Source: Halichondria panicea (Eukaryota > Porifera > Demospongiae > Suberitida > Halichondriidae). Taken from it: a stretch of DNA of 64,000 nucleotides. Location: contig NC_087382.1 of NCBI RefSeq assembly GCF_963675165.1, positions 620,001 through 684,000 on the forward strand, given 5' to 3'. The position numbers were made by a program, and so were the translations under genes. Shown here one piece after another: positions 10,767 to 22,700 of the stretch (its first letter is position 1; the number at the start of each line of letters is the position of its first letter). Under the pieces are notes generated by a model. The model had not been told where the DNA came from and did not search any database. It was given only the letters and a program-made list of their open reading frames with translations.

Positions 10767-13700
10767 ATGGCTGCAATGTTTTCTCTTAGAGATGACGCTA
10801 ACTTGAGGGAGTTTGTGCTGGAGAATGTGGAGCACTTTGGAGAAGAGAGAGTTCTAGGAACTGGCTCCTATGGCTCTGTTCAAGAGGTCAGTCACTGCAT
10901 GCTCTGTTTCTGTGCACTGTCTCTAGTGTATCTGCTAGCTATTGAAGTGTGACTGCCTCCATGCACAGGTGATGATCAATGGTGAGGTGTATGCAGCCAA
11001 GAAGATCCACGAGGTTCTCCTGGAGACGGACAAGCGTGGTGGAGTGGCCAACATAGCTGGCAACTACCACCGAGAGTGTCGACTCATGGCTCGCATCCGT
11101 CACCCAAACATCACCCAGTTCATTGGGCTGTGTTTCGTGACTGGCTCTCGACTGCCCCTCCTGGTCATGGAGAGGCTGGACTCAAGTCTGGACGATCTCC
11201 TGGAGTCTACTCCCAACATCCCCCTCTCTGTCTGCCAGTACATTCTGGTCTGTGTGGCTCAAGGGCTGCTCCACCTGCATTGTGAGTCCGTGATCCATCG
11301 TGACCTCACTGCTAGGAACGTCCTGCTGACGGTATCTCTGAGAGCCAAGATCACAGACTTTGGTAACTCTCGTATCGTGAATCTGGAGCCTGGTCGACTG
11401 GCCAGGACTCTGACGAGGTTTCCTGGGACACTGGTGTACATGCCGCCCGAGGCCCTCTCTGACGGAGGCCACAGTGTGTACGGACCCAGTCTGGACGTCT
11501 TCTCTTTCGGAGTGCTGCAATTATTTGCACTCACACAAGTATGTTATTCGTTGGTAAATTCCTATAATTGTTGATGACCTTCACTCCTAATTACATATAC
11601 AGTATTGTGGCTTTGTATGTGTTGGGTAGATTCCCCTAAATGGTTGACCTTTATCTGTGTACTAATGGAATCATCTAGCCTCGATTCCAGGCCGCTAAGA
11701 GAGGGCCTGGTATCGACTGTTTGCGCATGCGCCACCTATTACCCAGAAAGTGGGTAATTCGGATACCATTGTATTTTGCTCAGTAAAACAATGACGTCAC
11801 AACAAACGGAAGTGGATTGAAGAAAGTGGATAGAAGTGTGATTGTAGCCCGTGTGATAGCATTCTAATAGCTACCCTTAGCCTACTATATTAACAAAGGA
11901 CTCACAGCCTGCAACCGTGTGGATAACAATCCTCTGAACGGAGGGGAAGGCTGACAATAGCCTATATGGATAGGCCACGCCCATCTGACACTAACCTTGG
12001 TGAAAGTCGACTCTATCAGAAAGAAATTGCTGCTGTAACCAATACAGCTCTGTCTCTAGCTAGCTAGCTATATAGCTCTGTGTCTGACTTTATGAAGAGT
12101 ATTCTTTGTCTGTATAATTATGTTATTCAGGATATAATTCGGGTAAAAATTCAGTTTAATGGAAACATTACGGGAATATTATCCAATAATTTGACGCATG
12201 CGCAAGCAGTCAGTAGCAGGCCTAATTGTTTAGGCCTTGAGAAGGAGGCTAGGAATCATCATGCTCTTCCACTCCAGGTGTAATGATTGTGACACATGTA
12301 CACTTCATACATACGTACATGTATACATGCAATCATGACACTCAGTATTGACATACTCTTCCACTCCAGGTGTTTCCAGGAGATCTCCTTGCCCCTACGT
12401 ACAGCGACCCCAACAACCCAGACCACCTTCTGGCTCGCTCAGAGTTTGAGCGTCGAGGTCCCTACACGGCTCTCCTTGAGAGGAGTTTGGCGGGTGGACG
12501 TGAGCACCCTCTGTTTGGTCTGGTGAGGGAGTGTCTGGCCAACACCCCAGAGAGAAGACCGGCCACCACTGACCTCCTCTCGTCTCTGGAGGAGGTGGGG
12601 AGGGAGATGGACGGAGGACTGCTCCAGCTGGACATTGCACGAGTGAAGACTGCCAGGACCCTCAGGGCAAAGGAGAAGAGGATAGAGGTTCTACAGGTGA
12701 GACCAGTCCAGTGAGCTAGTGGGTGCAAGGGTCTGACACTGCATGCTGTACTCTGTTCTCAGAGAGAGGTGGTCGAGAAGGACAGGATACTGGAGAGGAA
12801 AGATGAGCAACTGACTGAGAAAGACGCACTTCTGGCACAAAAAGATGAGGAAGTAGCAGACAAAGATACTCAGCTTGCTAGACAGCAACAGGTAAGTAAT
12901 TTTATTACTTCACTTTTACTAGCAATTTCGTATTATGCTGACCATGCAAGTTAATAACTTTTTCACTTTATACAGATATCGAATAGTGTCCGTGCTGATG
13001 CTGCCACCAAAGATGGTATGATTGCTGACAAAGACAGACAACTCAGTGAACTGGAGTCAACAATTATTTCCCAGAGAGAGGCTGCTCTAGTTGAGAGGGA
13101 CGCTCTCTTACAGGTATTATAGTAGTCACCAAATGCACACACTCTTATACTCCACCGTCTTTGTTCTGAATAACAATTAATTTGAATCTGGAAATGGTCT
13201 ACATTTGTAATGACAAAATAATTATCGAGAATTGGTTCTTAGAATAAGTGTGGAGGTAACAAGATATTCGCATTACAGTGACCTGGTTGCCACTGCTCAA
13301 TATTTTTAAGACCTTAAAACGTTTGTGATCCAGCTATATAATTATCTGCACTCAAAGTAGTTTTCCATGATGACTCGCTTTTTATACAATTTGAATGTAA
13401 ACCGCTGATGTGGCGTCTTAATAACTGAATTGCATGTCCTACCTGGACAAGATAGTCTCGTTGACCAGCCGATATATTATCGTCTGGCAAATTACACATG
13501 AGCTACTTGTGCAGCGGTCTAAGTGGCTGTTTACGTTGATAATTGGTTAGTGGTTAGAGGACGGATGTGTGAAACCACATAATTAGATTTGCCAAATCTA
13601 CTTTAGCTAGCGGTGCAGCTGTGCGGTTTCACAACTTACTACAAACACTTATCAGCCACTTAGAGCGCCACGATATTTGTGGCGCGGTCAACACAACTCT

Positions 13701-16700
13701 GTACGGTGAAATTGGCCAGACCCTTATTCAGGGTCTGGGTCCGCGAGACTATGGACAAGAGAAGGGGGAGGTGAACAAACCGAGGAGGTTCCCATTCCAT
13801 GGCAGAGTAGAGCAGCAAGTGCTTGGCAGTGGACAACAGCCATTCCTGTCAATATACTTATATTTGATGTGTATCAGCAAGAGTTCATTAGGAAGAGTAC
13901 GCAACTCCACTTAAAACCATAGTAGGCGTTCCTTCAGGCCTACATCACAACCACATATGCTGTTGTATAAACTGTGAAATCAAATTTGCAATGAATAACA
14001 TAGTGATGATTATCACTAATGTTTTCATTTACAACTGCGTAGGAAAGGCAATGAATAACAGCGTTACTAATTTTATTCATTGCCTTTCCTACTTGTTGCG
14101 GTTACAACAGCCAGTATCTGTGACGTAGGAGTGGAGGAATGCTTTTTGTGCACATCTATTGGAGTTGCGCACTCTTCCTAATGAACTCTTGGTATCAGCA
14201 ACAGCATGAGCTTACCGACTATATATGTGCTTGAAGCTATTAAACTGTAGGTTGTTGGTTATGGTCGTGCTAACTAATACATTCTAAGCTGCCTCGGTTG
14301 CGCATGCATGCACAGCGAGGTATACGGTAGTGTGTTTTGTGCGCGGCAAGGTATACGGTAGCAGTGTGTTTGTGTGTCTGCACTAGAACACTAGCTATTG
14401 GTAGCTGCAAGAGTATGAAAAGAGCTGCAAATTAGACACACTGTTTATCTAGCTTGCAGCCATTATATGGACTTTGAACTTTTGGCATCGATCTGGTCGA
14501 TCATTTCCCTTACATTCCTAGCCTCCTTCACTGGCCTCCCCTGAAGAGGAGGCCTGCTACTGACTGCTTGCGCATGCGTAAAATTATTAAATATTTTTTC
14601 CCGTAAAAACATGTCGTATAATACTAATTTATCGTGAAAATATCCTCACAAAGTATGAAAGTCATACACAGAGCTATTATAGCTAGCTAGAGACAGAGCT
14701 GTAGGTTTGTCGTATAGCTAGGTATTTTCTTTCTGATAGATTGATTGGACGATTGTCATCCAGTAATAATATAGTAGACTTTTCACCAAATTTAGTATTA
14801 GATGGGCGTGACCTGTCCATATAGGCTATTTTAAGCTTTTACTCTGTTTAGACGATTGTCATCCACACTGTTGCTGGCTGTGAGTCTTTTTACGCCTCGA
14901 GGCGTAGCCGCACGAGGGATACGGTAAAGCTGACTGTGGGTGTGTCTGTCTGTCTGTGTGTGTATTCCAGCTATAACTGCTCAACGGTTGCAATGCGACG
15001 AAAACTAACAGCTTCTATAGGCTTCTAGCCACGTTCTCTTGGATTTTGATTCGTGGATTAGCAAACTAAAGCTTCTTTCTCGAGTTATGGCTAGTTTGAC
15101 TCACATTGAAGGCTGTTGCAGTCTCTTCAGAATCTTTCATAGCATCATCTGTCCGCACAAACTTTCTATTCAACATATGAGTTAGCCTTGCACTAAAGCG
15201 CTAGCTTTTTGTTAGCTACAATACTCAGAAAATATCAGTTAAAACAGCTAGCTAGCAGTATAGCCATTTGTGAAATTGATCTCTGGACACACCCTTTAAT
15301 TATTCCTGTGGATGTAATGCGCATGCGCGCTCATTCCCCATGTGTGAGAAAATAATATCAGATCCAGATCCTCCTGGCAGAATCATCTTTGTCTTGAGGG
15401 CCTGGTAAGCCACAAAACACTACCATATAAAAATATAGATAACAATATGCATGTACACAGGTTTTTTCTTCTTAGATATTATATACACTGAACTACAGAT
15501 CCTGGAAGAATCAATTTTCTTCTTTCTTGAGGTCCTGGTAAGCCACATAATACAATAAATAACAACAATAGATGCATGTAAATAAGTCTTTTCTTCTCAG
15601 TGACTTTATATAGATAAGCTAACTTTAATATAAAATTCATTATAGAAACTAATATAACACTCTAATACTTTTGAGCGAAAGCAAAAATATGGCGAGAGGC
15701 ATTAGCACAGCGCCAGCTTGAACACTAGTTACTTTTGCAGTAACATTTTGCTGAGCTGGCACATTGAAGTCAATATAAAACCTAAACCCTGTACAGGCAC
15801 ACAGGGAACAGATTCAGCACAAAGATGCTGAGCTGGTCAGGAGAGACGCCATCATTCAACAGCAGAGACAGGTGAGACGAAATGCACTATTACATGTATA
15901 ATTTGCCCTTGTTTTTTTTATCGAGCAACTGCTACTATTTCACAATAAAAAAAATAGTTGAACTGTGTGTGTGTGTTCCAGTGCTTAACAGTTGCAATGC
16001 GGCGAAAACTAACTGTTTCTATAGCCACGTTCTCTTGTATTTTGATTCGTGGATTTGCAAATTAAAAGCTTCTTTCGAGTTGGGCCTGGTATCGACTGCT
16101 TGCGCATGCGCTAACCATTAGCCATGCAGATACCGGCTAACGCAGGATAACAACGTGTATGCTCAGTAAAACAATGACGTCACAACGAACAGAAGTGGAT
16201 TGAAGGAAAGTTCGATTGAAGGTTTCAGCCCGTCTGATAGCATTCTGATAGCTATAGCCTGCTATATGCTAACAAAAGACTGCAAAGCCTTGCAACAGTG
16301 TGGATGACAATCGTGTGGACGGAGTGAAAGCTGACAAGAGCCTACTACAATATGGACAGGCCATGCCCATCTAAAACTAACTTTGGTGAAAGTCTACTAT
16401 ACTACTGCTACTGACTCTATCAGCTGTACATCTCTGTCTCTAGCTATATAGCTATCTGCATGTGTATGTCTTTGTCAGGATTTGATAAACAGAAATTTTA
16501 TGGGAAAAAATAGCCAATAATTTTGCGCATGCGCAAGCAGTCAGTAGCAGGCCTTCTCTTCAGGGGAGGCCAGTGAAGGAGGCTAGCTATATAGCTCTGT
16601 GTATGTCTTTGTCAGAACTTTTTCTCTGATAAATTCAGTATTACAGGAAATGTTACGGGGAGAACTAGCCATGCGCATGCAAGCAGTCAGTAGCAGACCT

Positions 16701-19700
16701 TCTCTTCAGGGGAGGGCAGTGAAGGAGGCTAATGCGCATTGAGCTGTTCTTTTACGTGGTATTTTAAAAATGCTGCCTCGAGGTACGCTTCGTTCAGTAA
16801 TGTCGAAAAAAGTGACCATGCTTCAAGATTTTCGTACTACAACCTCAGTGAGGTTCTAGAGCAGCTATAGACAGTGAGAACATCGATGCTTATGGCCTTG
16901 TTGAGTGAGAGGACAGTGACTGGGATCATAGCTAGATAAGAAGCTACCTCAAGCTAGAAAATATAGAGCATGAAGAGCCTGAGGAAGAAGCTCTTGCGAT
17001 GGACCAAGTTCTTGGATCTGGTAAGTCTAGAGTAGTCTTGATAGCTTCAGTATAACTGTATTTAGGCTAGTTAGTATAGCAGTGGACATCATGAACCACC
17101 ATTGAACTTGTAAATCTGTGTGTAGGTGATTTCCCGGGAAAAGGGCGTTTGCTAATACGACCTCGCAGAGAAGTTTCTGCAGATCCTGATTGAACCATGT
17201 CACCATGAGAACATTGAGAGCACTTGTTAATGCAGATTTTTCTCTATTTTTAGGGTACTAATTTTGGCGAATTTAAAGTTTGGAGTCTGATACAGATGAA
17301 AAAAGGGCTAACTTGCATAGCATAATAATTATTATTATCAAAAGTACATTTTCATGAAAGAAAAAGTTTTTATTTTTGTTAATGAGTTCATTACATGCGT
17401 TTTATTATTAGTGGATACTTAATTAAGGAACAAGGGGTAGCACTATTAGTAACTATCGGATCCTGGCCTAGATCTTTCACTATAATTATTGTACTACGTA
17501 CGTAGCTATTATATAGCTATAGCTTAAGTTTTCAATGAAAGCACCACAGGTGCTAATGCCTCGGTGGAGGTGTCAAAGCTACATAACATATAAAGCTACT
17601 ATAGCTATAAGCAATAGCATGCACGCATTTTTATCATGATTGCATTAATAAAATTAATTTTGCTGCATGCAGAATCACAGAGGAACTCAAAGAGTGCGTA
17701 ATGATCGGTCATGATTGTTGTTGTAAACGATTCATGCCAAAAGTCTAAGTCTAAAATGAATGGTTGCATCCAGAGAAGGTACGACATCCGCGTGTCAAAG
17801 GAAGTTTTTTAAACTCACATTCCTTAGGTCAAAGTTCAATTGCGTATTACCTGCCAAACTTAAACATAAGCACTGGGCAATTTTTAGCTGCCAAGAGTCT
17901 GATTCGTGCACTGTTTGATCTAGGTTATAGCTATCAACCATCGTTTCGGCTTCAGAATCTTCAGGAGGGAGGCGGCCTGGAGTTGCTGTGAGTATCACTT
18001 TGTTTGATGTGCTATTGAACTTTGACCAGGATATAATAAGGAATGTGGGTCTTTAAGACACAGATGTCTTACCTCCTCTGGGTTGCATCAGCAGAGCCTT
18101 GCAACTCTCTTTTAGCTTGCAGCTATGGTACCAGTAGCTAGTGTTCTAGTGCAGAGCTAACTGTACTACGTATAGACTCCATGGACAAGCTTTTCTACGC
18201 ACTCTTCTGAAAAGACTGCCATGGCATTCCAAGTAAGCAAAACTCGAGAACGAAGCATTATTTTGCAAATCCACGAATTAAAATCCAACTAGAAGCCCAT
18301 TACAGACCTGCCAACCTCTAATACTAAATTTATTTGGTAAAATCAAAGATTGTGCTTGAAATTATATGTTTCTCTAAATAACTCTTCCAATATAAAACAA
18401 AATAGTCTGGTAGAGCTGACATCATTGTTTATTTTGTGGGTTTTGTGCACATCCTGCCACATGGCTCATTGGATTTTTCAATATTACTTCGGTTTGCACC
18501 TTTAATTGGAATGTTTACATGTGCAGTATTTAGAAATCAAACCGTGGCAAAAGTGTTTTGTGCTTGAAATTAGACCCCTTAGCCGGGATACCGGGAAGAG
18601 AGACAATTTTGAGGGATATTCCCGGTGGCAAGTATGCTATCAGGAGTGTATGAAGAGGAGTATCCAACTGTAGCAGTTGTAGTGTAAACCAGGTTTCGGT
18701 ATGAGTATGTCATACTACGTCACTATCAGACCGCATCTTAAGTGGGTGCGTAGGTGTATAGTGGTTAATTAATTTAAAATGAGCATACGTCTGCTGTCAG
18801 AGGAGGTTGACACGATCACGTACACCACTTTTTTTGCTGAGCTGGCACAAAAATTGACAATGAGTTCTATGTAAACTTCTAGCTGATGTTGTGCGGTCAT
18901 TAGAGACTGAAGGCAAACTTTATGTGCCTCTCTGGCTTCTTTTGATATAAAACTTTCATTAACCAACCCGATCCCCTCTATTCTGGCGAGTTATCAGTGC
19001 ATACAGTGTTTACTAGATTCTTGCCAGCCAGTACAATGCAAGCTATAGTCTAGCTAATCTTGGTCCAGCCAGACAACAGACACAGCTAGTCCGGTGTTAC
19101 AAGTCAGCAAAGCAAGAGTATCCATAACTTTTTTATTACAGTTATTTGGTATCTATGGTAACGTGAGCAGAGACCTTAGGAATGTCACATGATTGATGAC
19201 GCGTGGCCAACTTCCTCTGGTCTGCTGTGGTTTGTACCTCCAGCCCCTAATGCTATAGAAACTCTTACCTTCACTTCTTATCCTAGTCTACACAGACACA
19301 ACACACACACACAGACACACAAACACACGTATACCTCTCTTGCGCATGCGCACCGAGGCATAATTAAATAATAAAAGCACTGCGGGTGCTGATGCCTCGG
19401 TGAGGTGTGCCAAAGCTACATAACAAAGCTACTATACACACATTATAATTATCATGATGAACATTTTTGCATTAATTAATTTTACTGCATGCAGGCAGGA
19501 TCCAGAATCACAGGGAAAACTCGAAGAGTGGGTAATAATCGACCACGATTGTTATTAAAAACGATCGATGCCAAAAGGTCAAGTTCAAGTCTAAAATTGA
19601 TGGCTGCATCAACAAAGCCTTGTAGCTCTCTTCTCACTCTTGCAGCTACCAATAGCTAGCGTTCTAGTGCAGAGCTAACTGCTAAGTAGAGTAGCAACAC

Positions 19701-22700
19701 TCGGTGAACAAGTTTTGCTGAGCACTCTTGAAAAGGCTGCAATGGCATTCCAAGTAAGCAAAACTAGGCATAACTCGAGAACAAAGCATTATTTTGCAAA
19801 TCCCTGAATTAAAATCCAAGAAAACATAACTAGAAGCCTATAAAAACTCTTACTTGCACTTCATTAATCCTTGAGCAGCTGTAGCAGTCTACACAGACAG
19901 ACAGACAGACAGACATGCAGACACACAAACACCGTATACCTCGCTGCGCATGCACACCGAGGTATAATTATGCTGACATAGCAATAATTGCCTTCGTGTG
20001 TTTTGGCAAACAGCTACACACACCACGTGGATAAATGCGCATGCTCAATAGTATTGCCAATATCCATATAGCGGGTATATTTCGAAGGTATAAATTTTCG
20101 CGGATTTAATTTTCGTGGAATAACAGCCTTTTTGCAGCATGCATGCATGCGATATTAAATTTGCAATTAATTAGGCCCTGATAAAATTAATTATGCTTTT
20201 TTCACCCATTATTCTATTCTTTAATTCTTGAAAAATGTGCCTATTATTCTAATCCGATTATTCTCTGATTATTCTCATAAAAATGTATCCTAAAAAATGT
20301 GACATATAATCAGTAGACTCTCGTTAATCCGGTCACCCTTGGGACCATGCAGCTTGGCCGGAATAGCGAGGTGGCTGTATCTCAGGAAATAGCCGCGGCT
20401 TAAAAACGACCCTACCTCGAATCTAATGACTAATTTTGCGGTTCTTGTCTCGAGGATAATGTTATCTATTTAAGTGTAATCCAATTTTATTTGCTAAACC
20501 ACGGTAAACGGAATAGCGAGTGGCCGTACTTCAGGGTGAGTTTTGTGCAGTAAACATATAGCTATATAGCATTCCGTGCCAAGCCAAATGGCCGGTATAT
20601 CGAGGTGGCCGTACTTCAGAGAGCCGGAATAGCGAGAGTCTACTGTAGACATAAACACAACACACGACTGACACATGACATATTAATTAATATATCATGG
20701 TTCTCAGTGTTATCTTGCTGACTTGAACCAGGAGCCCATAAAGAGAAGGAGCGGCTAACTACGGGGATCACATCTCGTAATTGGTTATGACCGCATTTCC
20801 ATATATGCAGGGTCACTAAGTGGTTGAATCCCTACACGTGTTATACGCAATGCAGGGATGCGGTTTGCAAGCACTTAGTCGCTTCCATACAAGGAAGTGC
20901 GATTTCACCGGCAATTACGAGACGTGATCCCCGAGTGTACGTTGAAGTTAGCCGCTCCTTCTCTTTATGGGCTCCTGCTTGAACTGATCCACTAGAACAT
21001 CATTATGCAAAACTTAATGTAATGATCTTTACCAAAAATGAACATTGATGCCTATTATTCTTTAGTGCTGATCACATGATCTCCAGCCAATCAGCTTATC
21101 TGAAAGCAGTCAGGTAACCATGGATTAAATAACTTAATCCACACTTAAGTGTGCTTTAAGTTGGTTAAGTGTGCTTTAACCCTTTCCCGGCTTTAGCCGT
21201 CATATGACGGCAGCGGTAGTGATAATTTTCAAAAAATCATTGTGGGCGCTGTGTGGAGCTATGCTCACGCTGTAGGTACCAGCACATGCGCATTGGGCTG
21301 CTCTTTCACATGGTATCTTTAATATCTTGCCTCGAGGTACGCTTCATGCAGTACTGTCGAAAGAAAAGTGACCGTTTGATAATGGCTACAAGATCTTTGT
21401 AGTACAACCTCAGCGAGGTTCTAGGGCAGCTAGACAGTGAGAATAACGATGCTTATGGCCTTGTTGAGTAAGAGGACAGTGACTGGGATCATACCAAGAG
21501 AGGAAACTACTTTTCAGAGGTCAAGCTATAAATATAGAGCCTGAAGAACCAGAGGAAGAAGCTCCTGAGCATGAACCAAAGTCCTGGACCTTGTAAGTAA
21601 CTATGGAGTATCATAAATCCATATGTAGTCTGGATAGCTTCAGTATGGTATGCTTAGTCTAGTTAGTACACAAGTGGACATCATGAGCCACCATTGAACT
21701 TGTAAACCTGTGTGTAGGTGAAGAAAACATTTCCCGGGAAAAGAGCGTCTGCCGATACGACCTCGCAGAGAAGTTTCTGCTGATCCTGATTGAACCATGT
21801 CACCGTGAGAACATTGAGAACACTTATTTAGTGTCTTTAGTTACTTCATGCCTTCATACAATATTCATAATTGTGAAATGTGTAAAAAAATCGTTAATTA
21901 GTGGGGGGTGGTCAGTTGCTAGGTAACGATGATGATGTCATGGTACCCCCAGGATATGGGCTACCTGTAGGAAATAGTTGCAAGTGATTACAATGCATAG
22001 TTTACAATGCATAGTTCATGAGATATGTATTTTTAAAGAAAAATGTGTATTTATTCTGTATTTAAGTTTTTTTAATTAAAGCCGGGAAAGGGTTAAGTAG
22101 GTTTGTTAATGCACACTTTTTATCAAACAACCATAATACAAGCAGATTGAATCTGAATGTCATCATAATTATAATAATAATACAAGCAGATTGAATACGT
22201 ACACAGCAAAGCTGAAAAGTATTAGAAAGTTGAATGTTATCGTTTCGACTTGTTTCATGTGTAGTAAGTGTACCGAATTGCTGACTTGACCATAGCATCG
22301 CTTTTTCATCTGGAGAAATAGACTCAGCTTGCTTCGAAGATGTACGTACCTGTACCTAAGCCAGATCCATATAATCGTTTCATCAAAGGTGCTTCGAATA
22401 TCATAGCGTTCCAAAAGAGCAAACCAGATACTCATTGGCATATAGTTTGCGCACAAAGTTTCCCATCCAGTAAGCCAGATCAGCTGGAGGCATATCCAGT
22501 AGTGGGATCGGGACTGCACTGTTGGTCAGCAGGAGAAATAAGTCGAGAACATGCCCAGTCAGTCCAGATAGCTTTAGATAGTATCTCCTTCTCCTTTGCA
22601 TCAGTTACTGGATCTACAAACCTACTAAAACTTGCTATTACGCCTAGCTAGCTAGCTAGCCACCAGCAACTGATTTAAAATGTAGCTAGATCTAGCTGCC

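Noticed and set aside
11182-11534. Minus-strand open frames opposite the kinase exons (also 30278-30793 and 54869-55307)
   Set aside because: Shadow frames of well-supported kinase coding exons; no motifs of their own.
16735-17235. Acidic protein-coding gene ([10 protein letters not shown]-like frames)
   Set aside because: The same stretch recurs within the piggyBac-like elements and is interrupted by stops; it is transposon interior.
22340-22651. Open frames of about 100 codons on both strands, also at 59206-59482
   Set aside because: Part of an interspersed repeat; frames differ between the two copies and have no domain.
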